The translations under genes were made by a program, and so were the position numbers. A stretch of DNA of 64,000 nucleotides from Paenibacillus tyrphae. Its GTDB lineage: Bacteria; Bacillota; Bacilli; Paenibacillales; NBRC-103111. The stretch spans positions 1 through 64,000 of the forward strand of contig NZ_JNVM01000005.1 of the NCBI RefSeq assembly GCF_000722545.1, read 5' to 3'. Numbering within the stretch: position 1 is the stretch's first letter; each line of letters starts with the position of its first letter. The notes under the pieces were generated by a model. That model was not told where the DNA came from and made no database searches. It saw nothing but the letters and a program-made list of their open reading frames with translations. Of this stretch, positions 26,001 to 32,807 are shown piece after piece.

Positions 26001-27067
26001 CCGACGGCGCTAAAGTGGTCCGTGTCGAGGTGAAAGGCGCTCAAAATGCGAACCACGTGGAAATATCGCTGCCTAAGAAATCGGTAACGAAGCCGGCGCC
26101 GGAGAACAAGTTCGAGATCGTGACGCCTATCGGCAGCGTGATCGTGCCTTCGGACTTCCTGAAGGACAAGAACGTAGCGGATACCGACTTCGTAAGCTTG
26201 ATTATCAGCAAGGAGGACCCGTCTTCCATAAGCGAAGAGGCGCGCAAAGAAGTCGGCAGCCGCCCGATCATCAATTTGGAGGTTAGAGAAAAAGGGGCGT
26301 TCCGCGCATGGAACAACCCGGATACGGTCGTACGGATTGCCATTCCGTATAAGCCGACAGCGAAGGAACTGGAGAACCCTGGAAGTATTGTCATCCGCTA
26401 CCTCGATACGGCGGGTCGCATCCTTCCAGTGCCGAGCGGCATCTACGACTCAGCAACGGGAGCAGTACGGTTTGAAGTGAAGCATTTCAGCAAATACGCC
26501 GTAGCGTTTGTCGATAAGACGTTTGCCGATATAGCGGCTTATGCGTGGGCTAAACCGTCGATCGAGGCTTTAGCGGCGCGCGACATCATCCAAGGGATGG
26601 ATGCGGACACGTACGCCCCGGCGCTGAACATTACGAGAGCGGACTTTGTTGCGATGCTCGTTCGAACGCTGGAGCTGAAAGCATCCGTAACCGGAAACTT
26701 CAAAGACGTGAACAGCGGCGATTATTATTACGAAGCGCTGGGCACGGCCAAGGAACTGAAAATCATTGAAGGAACCGGCGACGGGATCTTTCATCCGAAA
26801 GAAAAAATCTCTCGCCAAGATATGTTTACGATCACGGCAAGAGCGCTGAACACGGTCAGAAACATGAAAATGACCGCAAGCGCCGAGACGTTAGCCGGTT
26901 TCGCGGATCGTGCGAAGGTCGCAGCCTATGCGGCGGATAGTCTGGCCGGGATGGTCAAGGTAGGTCTGATTCAAGGCGACGGTCAGGCGCTGAACCCGGA
27001 AGGAAATGCCACGAGAGCGGAAGTCGCCGTATTCATGTACCGCATCTTGAACAAGATTTACAAGTAA
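20054..27067 (+). CDS. SLH-anchored phosphodiester glycosidase / metallophosphatase, 2337 residues
   Basis: A giant surface protein. Residues 1-30 are a signal peptide. About 110-395 form a NAGPA-type phosphodiester glycosidase domain (INGDFYDMATGVPLG, GIGTKADGSIMMVEIDGR, NALCLDGGGSATFV). Two Ig-like domains follow (398-571), a carbohydrate-binding-like sandwich (575-737), an Ig-like domain, a cohesin-like domain (about 852-985, VYAGNTYTVDIKAL) and a carboxypeptidase-regulatory-like domain. About 1073-1175 is the N-terminal domain of purple-acid-phosphatase-like enzymes; 1185-1440 the metallophosphatase with FLADSQ, GGDLVEDG, VGNHEV, AFHRGPF and NGHDHVY. Five Big_2 domains (about 1451-1904), a Ser/Gly linker, a domain common in SLH proteins, and three SLH repeats (about 2156-2337) anchor it to the wall. 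Two hydrolases on one chain suggest stepwise release of sugar and phosphate from a phosphodiester glycan; this is inference. Confidence 0.9.
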   Translation: MKRKTRSMALWLNLFIMFSLVSPLGQALAADSPQAAFGQVLDSRQMELGPGAKYTWQDMKLPQGLEKIHSVEFDPKNTALDLQPGKTNGKVYGMQGVTKMADDADAPGNRVIAAINGDFYDMATGVPLGLFMGDGEILTSPPEKWSWLAFGLKNDGTTIYGLSPELTRTLTIGGKTIPISHINRMRENSEELMLYTASFHTSTMTNDLGDEVVLDVLEGEVKSGKSLKLRVAEIHKDKGNTPLKAGQVILSASGSHRAELAGLKIGDEVTASFELEDDWKDVKMAMGGVFMLVKDGVAQTHEDKALYPRVGIGTKADGSIMMVEIDGRAPGFSEGVSYDDLGKIMKDMGAVNALCLDGGGSATFVAKLPGETKRQILNRPSDGSERKTANGLLLVNKAPEGAASKLVVQPNLERVLVGSSVTFKTATVDANGHPASYSGAPEWSLSAPLGTIDATGKFTAGNQAGMVDVTATAGGLTGKGQVEVVNELTELKFSDAVKTFTSGEKVTLSISALRNGQLIRAQNNKLEWRVEGPIGSINADGTFTATNATEQSGKIFVKYNNIEASMDVKVGLPPVVLEDFENGTGKYLTESGARYKTVKISEETNEDFVRLGNKSAKLEYDFTETIGTSGAYITAKDLESNIQIPGYPEKIGLWVYGDGKKHWLRGQIRDGNGSAVGIDYADQTVGVDFTGWRYLEAVVPKGRPLPLRMDQPVRYMETKNDNKTAGVLYIDQIRAVYGPTNDDMDPPILKDFKPAEGSTVTTNTPKIEAIGEDYGYDPVKHPGTTLIDPDKIRFYVDGVLVQHTLYPPKGQIHYTPNVPLADGLHSARIKIRDLSGNVTEKEWTFTVDTGSSKIVYDAPKTVYAGNTYTVDIKALKAADIKGGTMEFGFDPTKVDGLNVLKGSKLAESQLVSTVDEATGAVKLNFNDISGAGLTDQDLLGQIQYRIKPDAKDAVKIAFKSGAITFNDKGDISFGFFGLPVEAAIKHHLQLSWDEHGVVQGMPTTFKVVGENGAPVEGAKVTVIGGTEVGVTDAQGTLVTGALTSEVKEYQLQAVKGESYSPILKFKVSKLAGSPVPSNVSVTMGADTATSKAFTWHTDPATSDTVVEVVKKSEFTDFSGPNAKRFTGTSYLFNTTDTGTVRVHKAVASGLESGTQYMFRVGDGHGSYSQNGSLQTAAATGERTKFIFLADSQATNEAGFKLWGDILKKAMTDHPDTEFVVQGGDLVEDGFKENEWNMWFNAAQGILMQTTVVPVVGNHEVTGTRKTEDYLAHFNHPQNGIDSLKGSNFSFDYKNAHFIVLNSEYDFEQQKEWMRKDLAATDKKWKIVAFHRGPFGSMYDSEHIRNTWTPIFDEFQVDLVMNGHDHVYVRTYPMKDKKPVADGEGTTYIVGGSSGPKFYQVWAREWQRVTDGEQAQMYIAAEIDGDEMKFVVKTINDRVVDQFRLLKIPPQSVVIDNPKVNLAVNASVQLNATVLPANASNKSVTWSVYSSSADRVVKVTEDGLVIAQSLGSAVVRATSVWSNVYADSLITVDRLPQIHVEEVRLNQTSGKLKVGQELQLNATVLPENVPNKSVTWSVYGDASKGIAAVNGSGLVKAAAPGTATIRVTSAVDTTKYADFQLTVEEADKPTNPPVSEVWLNREVATLKVEETLQLSARVLPENVLNKNVIWSVEGPAGIANVTDKGLVTALNPGEVFIRATSQMDPTKYAQLELIVKEADRPEPVVDVEKIKLDKVKTELKAGEKLQLTATVFPENASNKSVTWAVYDVGRSGVATVTEQGLVTALKPGSAIIRAISQQKPEIFASFELTVKEADRPEPVVDVAEIKLDKVKTELKAGEKLQLTATVLPENASNKSVTWAVYDVGLSGVATVTDKGLVTALKPGSATIRAISQQKPEIFASFELTVKEANNSDSSDSGSSGDSGTPATSGSSGSTNTQPPAVTPGTATVTQGSISVEAKVEAGTAKVEIRAEDLERAQKEAKSDSDGAKVVRVEVKGAQNANHVEISLPKKSVTKPAPENKFEIVTPIGSVIVPSDFLKDKNVADTDFVSLIISKEDPSSISEEARKEVGSRPIINLEVREKGAFRAWNNPDTVVRIAIPYKPTAKELENPGSIVIRYLDTAGRILPVPSGIYDSATGAVRFEVKHFSKYAVAFVDKTFADIAAYAWAKPSIEALAARDIIQGMDADTYAPALNITRADFVAMLVRTLELKASVTGNFKDVNSGDYYYEALGTAKELKIIEGTGDGIFHPKEKISRQDMFTITARALNTVRNMKMTASAETLAGFADRAKVAAYAADSLAGMVKVGLIQGDGQALNPEGNATRAEVAVFMYRILNKIYK
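25201..25770 (+). repeat. Near-identical tandem 285-bp units (Big_2 domains 4 and 5)
   Basis: The unit starting at 25201 (AGCGGACAGACCAGAGCCTG) recurs at 25486 with only scattered substitutions over 95 codons. The earlier Big_2 copies are much more diverged, so this is a recent in-frame duplication inside the surface protein gene. Confidence 0.85.
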
Positions 27068-27080
27068 GCCGACATCGAAA

Positions 27081-27130
27081 AAGAGCCCAATCCGTACGCC
27101 GACAGCGTGCGGGTTGGGCTCTTCTCTTTT
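27081..27130 (+). terminator. Rho-independent terminator of the surface protein gene
   Basis: A 19-base arm beginning AAGAGCCCAA (27081-27099), 5-base loop and complementary arm (27105-27123) with two mismatches, followed by CTCTTTTC. It lies 14 bases past the stop and separates this gene from the convergent motB. Confidence 0.85.
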
Positions 27131-27154
27131 CAATAAGGCTGCGGCCGATAGCGG

Positions 27155-27988
27155 CTACGGCTGCTTCGCAGCCGCGTCAATCATTTGCGGCGGCTTCACG
27201 CTGCGCAGGATGCTGACCTCGACGCGGCGGTTTTTCGCACGGCCGGCTTCGGTGTCGTTCGTATCGATCGGCTGGTACTCGCCGTATCCGATGGAACGGA
27301 AGCGCTCCGGACCGATTTTATCGTTTTCGAGCAAAATTTTCATGAAATTTAAAGCCCGCTTGGCGCTTAAATCCCAGTTTGTTTCAAAAGCCGCGGTTCG
27401 AATCGGCACATTATCTGTATGGCCGGCGACCTCGATCCGATAATTCGGATATTGGGCGAGCATTCCGGAGATCGTGCCCGCAAGCTGCTTCGCCTCCGGC
27501 TTGACCGTGGCCGATCCGGACGAGAACAAGGCGTTGTCGCGAATCGTGAGCATCAGGAGATCTTCGGTCAGCTTCGTTTCCAGTTGGGTGGACAATTGGT
27601 TTTCGGCTATGTACTTGTCCAATTTTTCTTTCAGCTGCTGGAGGTCCACCTGCTCCTTCGCCATTTGGCTGCTAAGCTGATCCTGCTGCTTCTGCTGCTG
27701 TCCCGAAGCGTTCGGCGTTGCCGGATTGGTCGGCTGATCGTACTTTTTTTTATCAATGTTCGGCTCCGTTGTAAGCGGAATGAGGTTAGAGAAGTTAAAT
27801 TGCCCTACGCCACCGGTGAAGGCGGAGTTGAACGACTGCATGATGGCATAGTATTTCTTCTGATCGGTCTGGCTGGCGGCGAACAAAATAATGAACAGCG
27901 CAAGCAGCAGCGTCAGTAGGTCGGCGTATGGGATCAGCCACGATTCGTCAACGTGTTCTTCGTGATGCTCTTGTCGTTTTTTACTCAT
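27155..27988 (-). CDS. motB: Flagellar motor stator protein MotB
   Basis: A 277-residue stator subunit that, with MotA, forms the proton channel driving flagellar rotation and anchors it to peptidoglycan. The N-terminus has the single membrane segment WLIPYADLLTLLLALFIILF with the proton-accepting Asp23; the C-terminal OmpA/MotB domain (about 150-265) has VAGHTDNVPI and NWDLSAKRALNFMKIL. A Gln/Lys-rich linker separates the two. It overlaps the end of motA by 8 bases. A sodium-driven MotS-type function cannot be excluded from the sequence. Confidence 0.92.
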   Translation of the reverse strand: MSKKRQEHHEEHVDESWLIPYADLLTLLLALFIILFAASQTDQKKYYAIMQSFNSAFTGGVGQFNFSNLIPLTTEPNIDKKKYDQPTNPATPNASGQQQKQQDQLSSQMAKEQVDLQQLKEKLDKYIAENQLSTQLETKLTEDLLMLTIRDNALFSSGSATVKPEAKQLAGTISGMLAQYPNYRIEVAGHTDNVPIRTAAFETNWDLSAKRALNFMKILLENDKIGPERFRSIGYGEYQPIDTNDTEAGRAKNRRVEVSILRSVKPPQMIDAAAKQP

Positions 27989-28772
27989 CCGCTTTCACCG
28001 CAGTATCGTTATTTTTTTCCCGCTGGGACGTCGGGACGAAGATCATAAGCTTCTGTTGGACGGCCGTCGCGGAAATCCCGGTCTGAATGGAAAGCAGCCC
28101 TTCAACCATCATCATACGCAATTCCACTTCTTTCTTCGACTTTTGCTTCAGCTTATTCGCGATCGGATGCCATAACACGTATCCCGAAAAAATGCCAAGC
28201 AGCGTAGCGACGAATGCGGCGGAGATCAAATGGCCGAGCGCCTCGATTTCGCTTAAGTTGCTGAGTGCCGCGATCAAACCGACCACCGCCCCGAGAACGC
28301 CGAGGGTCGGTGCGTAGGTGCCGGCTTGCGTAAAAATTTGCGCGCCCGTCCGATGCCGCTCCTGCATCGTATGTATATCTTCCATTAATACGTCGTGAAC
28401 GAACTCCTGATCGTTCCCGTCGATGATCATCCGCATCCCGTTACGCAGGAACGGGTCCGGGATTTCCTCCACCTTGCTTTCCATAGCCAGCAAGCCTTCG
28501 CGGCGGGTGATCGCTACCCATTCCGTGAACATGTCGATCAGTTCCAGTTTCGAGATCGTCTTTTGCTCGGTAAACACAATTTTCATTAATTTCGGAAACA
28601 ACTTAAGCTCTTCCAGCGAAAACCCGATAAAGAGTGCTGCTGCCGTTCCGACGAAGATGATGAGGATTGCCGCCGGATTGAGTAATGCGGACAGACTTGC
28701 CCCTTTTAAAACCATGCCCACCCCCACTGCGATAATTGCGAGAATAATGCCGATGATTGTTGATTTTTCCAC
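27981..28772 (-). CDS. motA: Flagellar motor stator protein MotA
   Basis: A 263-residue protein with four membrane segments (about 4-22, 30-50, 148-170, 182-203) and a cytoplasmic loop after the second. The conserved TYAPTLGVLGAVVGLIAAL holds the proline at the channel mouth. Length matches the MotA/TolQ/ExbB family. The start is GTG 28772 behind GGAAGGTG; ATG alternatives would cut the first membrane segment. It is the first gene of a two-gene operon with motB. No clear sigma-D promoter was found in the 200 bases upstream. Confidence 0.92.
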   Translation of the reverse strand: MEKSTIIGIILAIIAVGVGMVLKGASLSALLNPAAILIIFVGTAAALFIGFSLEELKLFPKLMKIVFTEQKTISKLELIDMFTEWVAITRREGLLAMESKVEEIPDPFLRNGMRMIIDGNDQEFVHDVLMEDIHTMQERHRTGAQIFTQAGTYAPTLGVLGAVVGLIAALSNLSEIEALGHLISAAFVATLLGIFSGYVLWHPIANKLKQKSKKEVELRMMMVEGLLSIQTGISATAVQQKLMIFVPTSQREKNNDTAVKADE

Positions 28773-28913
28773 GCGAGGAACACCTTCCGCTTCTGTTTAT
28801 TCTGGCATGATATGCCATTCGATGAGCAGTCACTAATTCGACATAAAATGACACAAATCCTGCCGAATCGACTTGGCGGAATTTAAATTTTTTTAGAACC
28901 TGGGAAAGAGAAA

Positions 28914-28950
28914 GAGCCCCCGTTTTCAACAAAGAGAAAACGAGAGGCTC
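28914..28950 (-). terminator. Terminator of the MFS efflux gene
   Basis: Arms GAGCC...CGTTTTC and GAAAACG...GGCTC around an 8-base loop, followed on the minus strand by TTTCTCTTTC. It lies 30 bases past the MFS stop, before motA. Confidence 0.7.
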
Positions 28951-28979
28951 GTCGGGATATTGAAATAGCAGATACGGCT

Positions 28980-30359
28980 TCATCCGGCGTTCGCGGCTTC
29001 TTCGACAGCGGGCAGCGGAACCGTTTTGCGGCTTGCACGGACGTAGCTTAGAGAGACGAGCAGGGAAGCGGCAGCGACCGCAGCCATGACCCAGAAGATG
29101 TTCCGGTAAGCGGCTTGCAGCGGAGCGGACGCTTGCCAGACGAGCGAAGCGCCGGTGAGCGCCACGCCGAGCGCGCCGCCAAAAAACTGCGTCAGCTGCG
29201 CCATGCCCATCCCGCCGCCGATTTCATGCTTCGCCAGAATGCGCGACATTTCGTTCGATACGCTCGATCCGATGGCGGACACCGACACGCTCATCAGCAT
29301 GTACGCCGCGGTGATAGCGTACAAGTACTGCGTAGAAAGCAGCGCAAAAACGAAGGTGGCGGCAAGTAGCGTCGCATGTCCGGCCAGGATGACCGGAGAA
29401 TTGCCCACCCGGTCGATCAGTCGGCCGATTCGGGGGGAGAGCAGCGCGGTCAGAATCGCCCCGGGGAAAATCAGGAATCCGGTGACGGCGGAGCTCTGCC
29501 CGTACAGACGAATGATCACGAGAGGCATGAGAAACAACGTGGCGAAATGAAGCACATAAGCCACAAATCCCATCACCGTCAGGTTCATGTATGGCCGATT
29601 GCGCAGCAGCGAGGGCTGCAGGAAAGGCTGGTCGACCCGGTGAATTCGAATCCAGAAGGCGGCCAGCGACAAAATTCCCAGCGCCAGAGCCCACCAAGGA
29701 TGTAGCGTCAGAAAGAGCAGCAGCCCGGTGACGCCGACGCCGATGAACAGAGCGCCCCATCCGTCAAATTGAATACGGGAATACGGCTGCTCGGGCAGAT
29801 TGCGGTAAAATACAGGGATCGTCAGCAGCACCAAGGCCGTTACGACGAACAGTGAGTTCCAGCTGAAATACTGCGTCATCGCGCCCCCGACAATCGGACC
29901 GAGGCCGAAGCCGAACGACGCCGCGGAAATAATGACGGACATCGATTTGCCCCTGCGCGCAAGCGGGATATACCGGGTAACGAGAACGATCCCGAGACCG
30001 GGTGCGGATGCCGCTCCGATCGCCTGGAGCAGGCGGGCGGCCAGCACGGCGTAAAAATTGTGCGCCAGCAGGCCGATGACGGAGGCGATGCCGAGCAGCA
30101 CAAGGCCGATTATCAGCAGCGTCCGAATCGGGACGAAGTCGGTCAATCGGCTGTACGTGATGGACGAAATGGCGAACAGGATCGAGTAGCCAGTCACGAT
30201 CCACGAAGCGGCTGTCGCGGTCAGTCCCAGATCATGGGCTACGGTCGGCAGCGCGACGTTGAACATGGTGGTGTTCATGACGACCAGCAGGACGGTGAGA
30301 CCCCACAGGGGGATAATTAACGATTCCCGAAACGACGGGCTTGCGGCCTCAGGCTTCAT
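28980..30359 (-). CDS. MFS multidrug-type efflux transporter
   Basis: A 459-residue major facilitator protein, probably with 14 membrane segments, of the drug:proton antiporter type. Visible signatures: VVMNTTMFNVALPTVAHDLG in the first helix, the WIVTGYSILFAISSITYSRL segment, the loop with RLTDFVP, and the antiporter motif C region SFGFGLGPIVGG in helix 5. The gene is divergent from a MarR regulator, and its promoter (TTGACA, 30470-30465 on the minus strand) is followed by a palindrome at 30410-30432. The drug or metabolite exported cannot be read. Confidence 0.88.
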   Translation of the reverse strand: MKPEAASPSFRESLIIPLWGLTVLLVVMNTTMFNVALPTVAHDLGLTATAASWIVTGYSILFAISSITYSRLTDFVPIRTLLIIGLVLLGIASVIGLLAHNFYAVLAARLLQAIGAASAPGLGIVLVTRYIPLARRGKSMSVIISAASFGFGLGPIVGGAMTQYFSWNSLFVVTALVLLTIPVFYRNLPEQPYSRIQFDGWGALFIGVGVTGLLLFLTLHPWWALALGILSLAAFWIRIHRVDQPFLQPSLLRNRPYMNLTVMGFVAYVLHFATLFLMPLVIIRLYGQSSAVTGFLIFPGAILTALLSPRIGRLIDRVGNSPVILAGHATLLAATFVFALLSTQYLYAITAAYMLMSVSVSAIGSSVSNEMSRILAKHEIGGGMGMAQLTQFFGGALGVALTGASLVWQASAPLQAAYRNIFWVMAAVAAASLLVSLSYVRASRKTVPLPAVEEAANAG

Positions 30360-30409
30360 AACAAATGGCAGCCTCCTTATGAATAAATGGAATCGAATAC
30401 TTTTCTAAT

Positions 30410-30470
30410 AATACTATTCTGGAAATAGTATTTGTGCTAAAATATATATCACACGCACGGATGTTGTCAA
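30410..30470 (-). promoter_or_regulatory. MFS promoter with palindromic MarR operator
   Basis: On the minus strand a perfect TTGACA (30470-30465) is followed after 16-18 bases by TATATA/TATATT. Just downstream, at the expected start of transcription, lies AATACTATT-N5-AATAGTATT (30410-30432), a perfect 9-base inverted repeat. Its size and position fit a MarR dimer blocking the pump promoter. Confidence 0.7.
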
Positions 30471-30551
30471 CGGGGTCTTTGTTAAATTTTTCTTTTGTCT
30501 CATGTATAGTGTAGTATGGAAAGAAGAGAACGATTTTAAGGTGGGTCGCTT

Positions 30552-31022
30552 ATGCCTTCGAATTCCATGAATACGTTGTGGCACAGCCTTCTGGATATGA
30601 ACCGCAAGCTGAACCAGACGCTGTGTCTGCTCAGCTCGGCGGAGGAGGTTCCGCCGTCCGCGGTGGCGCTGATCTTTAAGCTGGAGCATAAGGAATCGAT
30701 GAAAATCAACAAAATTGCCGAGGTACTGGGCATTACCATCGGCGCAGCCTCCAATCTCATTGATAAGCTGGAAGAAAAGCAATGGGTGGAACGGGTGCGC
30801 TCCGAAGAGGACCGGCGCATTATGAATGTCCAACTGACGAAGCAGGGGAAGGAGCAATTGCTTCACTGGAGGCAACAGTTTTCTGAGCACGCGGATGTTA
30901 TTTTTGCGCAGGTGCCCCTGGAGGAGCTGGACCATTTTAGCGAGCGGGTTGTTCGTTTAAGCCAACACTTAAGCGATTACAACCGCCGCTTGGAGAGCGG
31001 GCGGTCCCGCAAGGACGGGTAA
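30552..31022 (+). CDS. MarR-family transcriptional repressor
   Basis: A 156-residue winged-helix protein. The helix-turn-helix (MKINKIAEVLGITIGAASNL) and the wing with RSEEDRRIMNVQLT (the D-x-R-x-x-x-V/L-x-LT signature) are intact. ATG 30552 follows AAGGTGGG. It is transcribed away from the MFS pump, with an inverted repeat in the shared 192-base spacer; the expected role is repression of the pump and perhaps of itself, relieved by a small ligand. Confidence 0.9.
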   Translation: MPSNSMNTLWHSLLDMNRKLNQTLCLLSSAEEVPPSAVALIFKLEHKESMKINKIAEVLGITIGAASNLIDKLEEKQWVERVRSEEDRRIMNVQLTKQGKEQLLHWRQQFSEHADVIFAQVPLEELDHFSERVVRLSQHLSDYNRRLESGRSRKDG

Positions 31023-31044
31023 CAGCAGGGAGGGAAAACATCGG

Positions 31045-31476
31045 ATGAAGCATGTCGTGGCTATTTGGGGCGTGAATTGTCGCTCGAAAGAGGAGCTTGC
31101 CGCTTTCGTCGAACTGGAATATACGGAGGATGGGGATGCTATCCCGTCCGAATTCATGAGCAGCACCGGGTTGTCTTGGATCGATGAGGATTTTATGGAG
31201 GTTCATCTGCTGCCGGATGAAGAGAGCCGTGAGGCGTTTGTGCAATATTTGAAGCAGGACTGTACCTCTAATCCGGACCGGTTTGCGCCGCAGGTCCCGA
31301 ATTCGCTTGGGGAGAGCATGGCGCCGTACCCTTCGGTGATCGTGCTCCATGGCAACGATTCGCGGTATGGCTCCGTTAACGAAGTGTTGTTTTCATTGGC
31401 CGAGATCGGCTCTGAGGTCGGGCAGCAGCCTGTCCCACTTATCGCGAAAATCGTTTACGAAACGGAAGACAGGTAG
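31045..31476 (+). CDS. Imm22-family (DUF4284) immunity-type protein
   Basis: A 143-residue soluble protein. It shows the signature of the DUF4284/Imm22 family: an N-terminal strand VVAIWGV, then LEYTEDGDAIPSEFMSSTG and DEDFMEVHLL, with the acidic D/E cluster typical of the family. Such proteins neutralise nuclease-type polymorphic toxins, though many copies are orphans. The start ATG 31045 follows AGGGAGG. No toxin gene lies next to it. It sits 22 bases behind marR and 14 bases before a DUF1963 gene. Confidence 0.65.
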   Translation: MKHVVAIWGVNCRSKEELAAFVELEYTEDGDAIPSEFMSSTGLSWIDEDFMEVHLLPDEESREAFVQYLKQDCTSNPDRFAPQVPNSLGESMAPYPSVIVLHGNDSRYGSVNEVLFSLAEIGSEVGQQPVPLIAKIVYETEDR

Positions 31477-31490
31477 CGGGGGATTAAGGG

Positions 31491-32204
31491 ATGAACGAAA
31501 CTGTGGAGTCGATCGAAAAAATAAAAAACTGCCTGAAACGGCCGGCTGTCGTATTCGAAATCGGCGGCTTTCGTCCGCCGGAGGACCCGCTTACGCCTTG
31601 GTTCGGCAAGGTAACGGTTGCCGCGTGCGACGAAAGGTGGCCGACGCATGCGGACGGGACGCCGATGTGGGCTTTGGGACAAGTGAACTTGTCCGCGCTC
31701 GATTACGTACCGGAGGCGCTCAAGGATGTTGCGTTTCTCACGATTTTTTTCGGGCCCAAGCATCCGCAGCAGGAAGACCCGAACGGAACGAACTGGCTGA
31801 TCCGCACCTACGCATCGTTGGAAAAGCTGGCGCCGTTAGAGCAGATGCAGACGAGCTCGCATTTGAAGCCGTTTCCGATGCAGGCGGGCGAGCCGGTGGA
31901 AGACTATCCCGTATGGGATGGGGGAGACATTCCGGAGGACCTCTCGGATTTGATCCTGCAGCTGGAAGACGAAGGCAAGATTGCGGACTACCATGATCTG
32001 ATCGAGCTGCATGGTGGCTTTAAAATCGGAGGCCACCCTTGCTTTATTCAGCCCGGCATGTCGGTTGGCGAGTCGTTCGAGTTCGTGCTGCAGATCGATT
32101 CGACGGAGAAAGGCAACCTCATGTGGGGACACGACTCCGGCTGTGCCTACTTTTTCCGGGACCCGCGAACGAACGAATGGCGCATGACCTGGGACTGTTA
32201 TTGA
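31491..32204 (+). CDS. DUF1963 (YwqG-like) protein
   Basis: A 237-residue protein of the DUF1963 family: GPxxP-like opening replaced by FRPPEDPLTPWFGKV, the ALGQVNLSAL strand, FLTIFFG, and the C-terminal KIGGHPCFIQ followed by LLxID-like VLQIDS and MWGHDSGCAYFFRDP. Family members such as B. subtilis YwqG lie near polymorphic toxin genes; biochemical function is unknown. It is 14 bases downstream of the Imm22-type gene, probably in one transcript, and is followed by a terminator shared with the convergent XRE gene. Confidence 0.75.
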   Translation: MNETVESIEKIKNCLKRPAVVFEIGGFRPPEDPLTPWFGKVTVAACDERWPTHADGTPMWALGQVNLSALDYVPEALKDVAFLTIFFGPKHPQQEDPNGTNWLIRTYASLEKLAPLEQMQTSSHLKPFPMQAGEPVEDYPVWDGGDIPEDLSDLILQLEDEGKIADYHDLIELHGGFKIGGHPCFIQPGMSVGESFEFVLQIDSTEKGNLMWGHDSGCAYFFRDPRTNEWRMTWDCY

Positions 32205-32237
32205 GCAGCCGCGGGATGCGGGATTAACGTACACAAA

Positions 32238-32285
32238 AAATAGCCTGATCCTATGCCATGGAAAAATGGATAGGACAGGCTATTT
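32238..32285. terminator. Bidirectional terminator
   Basis: AAATAGCCTG (32238-32247) pairs with CAGGCTATTT (32276-32285), with inner pairs CCTAT/ATAGG and CCAT/ATGG. On the minus strand the stem is followed by TTTTTTG, so it serves the XRE gene, whose stop lies inside it; on the plus strand it ends the DUF1963 transcript. Confidence 0.8.
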
Positions 32286-32631
32286 ATGTCATATTGGAAT
32301 GGTTCCATTTTGTCTTATACTTGCGGAGCAGAAGAAGATTTTCTTTCAAATACTCGGCTTCTTCGTCCGTCAAATTTTCCTTCTCTTCGCCGAAAAAGGC
32401 AACATTGTTATATTCGTTCGTGGTCTTAGCGACATTATTCGTCCGCCCAAGCAAATCATCCAAACTTACTTCAAAATAGTCAGCTAACGTAACGAGCGTT
32501 TGGAAATCAGGTTCTCTGGTGCCTTGTTCATAATTGGCTAACTGAGCTCGGGTGAACTGTAACCGATCTGCTAGTTCGTATTGGCTGATTCCCTTTTTGT
32601 TTCGCAGTTCCGCTAATCTTTTTCCGAACAA
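32284..32631 (-). CDS. XRE-family (Cro/CI-type) regulator
   Basis: A 115-residue DNA-binding protein. Residues 1-60 are a helix-turn-helix (RLAELRNKKGISQYELADRL, FTRAQLANYEQGTREPDFQT) followed by DYFEVSLDDLLGR. The acidic C-terminus (about 75-115) is helical and may mediate oligomerisation. TTG 32631 is preferred as start because GAGGGGG lies 8 bases upstream; the GTG at 32640 abuts it. It is divergent from a HEPN-like gene, and two similar partly palindromic sites flank that gene's promoter, so it probably represses it. Confidence 0.85.
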   Translation of the reverse strand: MFGKRLAELRNKKGISQYELADRLQFTRAQLANYEQGTREPDFQTLVTLADYFEVSLDDLLGRTNNVAKTTNEYNNVAFFGEEKENLTDEEAEYLKENLLLLRKYKTKWNHSNMT

Positions 32632-32681
32632 GCAGAGCACCCCCTCGTTTCATTATAGGAAACTGTATAATTCCAAACCAT

Positions 32682-32769
32682 AAAGGACACAATAAGTATC
32701 CTTATGCTTGACATTCTTGTGGAAATGTATGTATATTTTGAATAAATAGACACAAAATGAGTCTTTATT
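32682..32769 (+). promoter_or_regulatory. Sigma-A promoter flanked by two repeated operator-like sites
   Basis: TTGACA (32708-32713), 18-base spacer and TATATT (32732-32737) form a good promoter for the HEPN-like gene. Overlapping the -35 and following the start region are two related sites: GGACACAATAAGTATCCTTA (within 32682-32705) and AGACACAAAATGAGTCTTTA (within 32747-32769). Each has partial dyad symmetry (GGAnn..nnTCC; AGAC..GTCT). This arrangement is typical of XRE repressor control. Confidence 0.6.
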
Positions 32770-32807
32770 CGGTATTTCGCATTATATTTAAAGCTGGAGG
32801 GCTTCAA

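Noticed and set aside
28773..28979. Sigma-D (flagellar) promoter before motA
   Set aside because: No convincing TAAA-N15-GCCGATAA match on the minus strand in this spacer.
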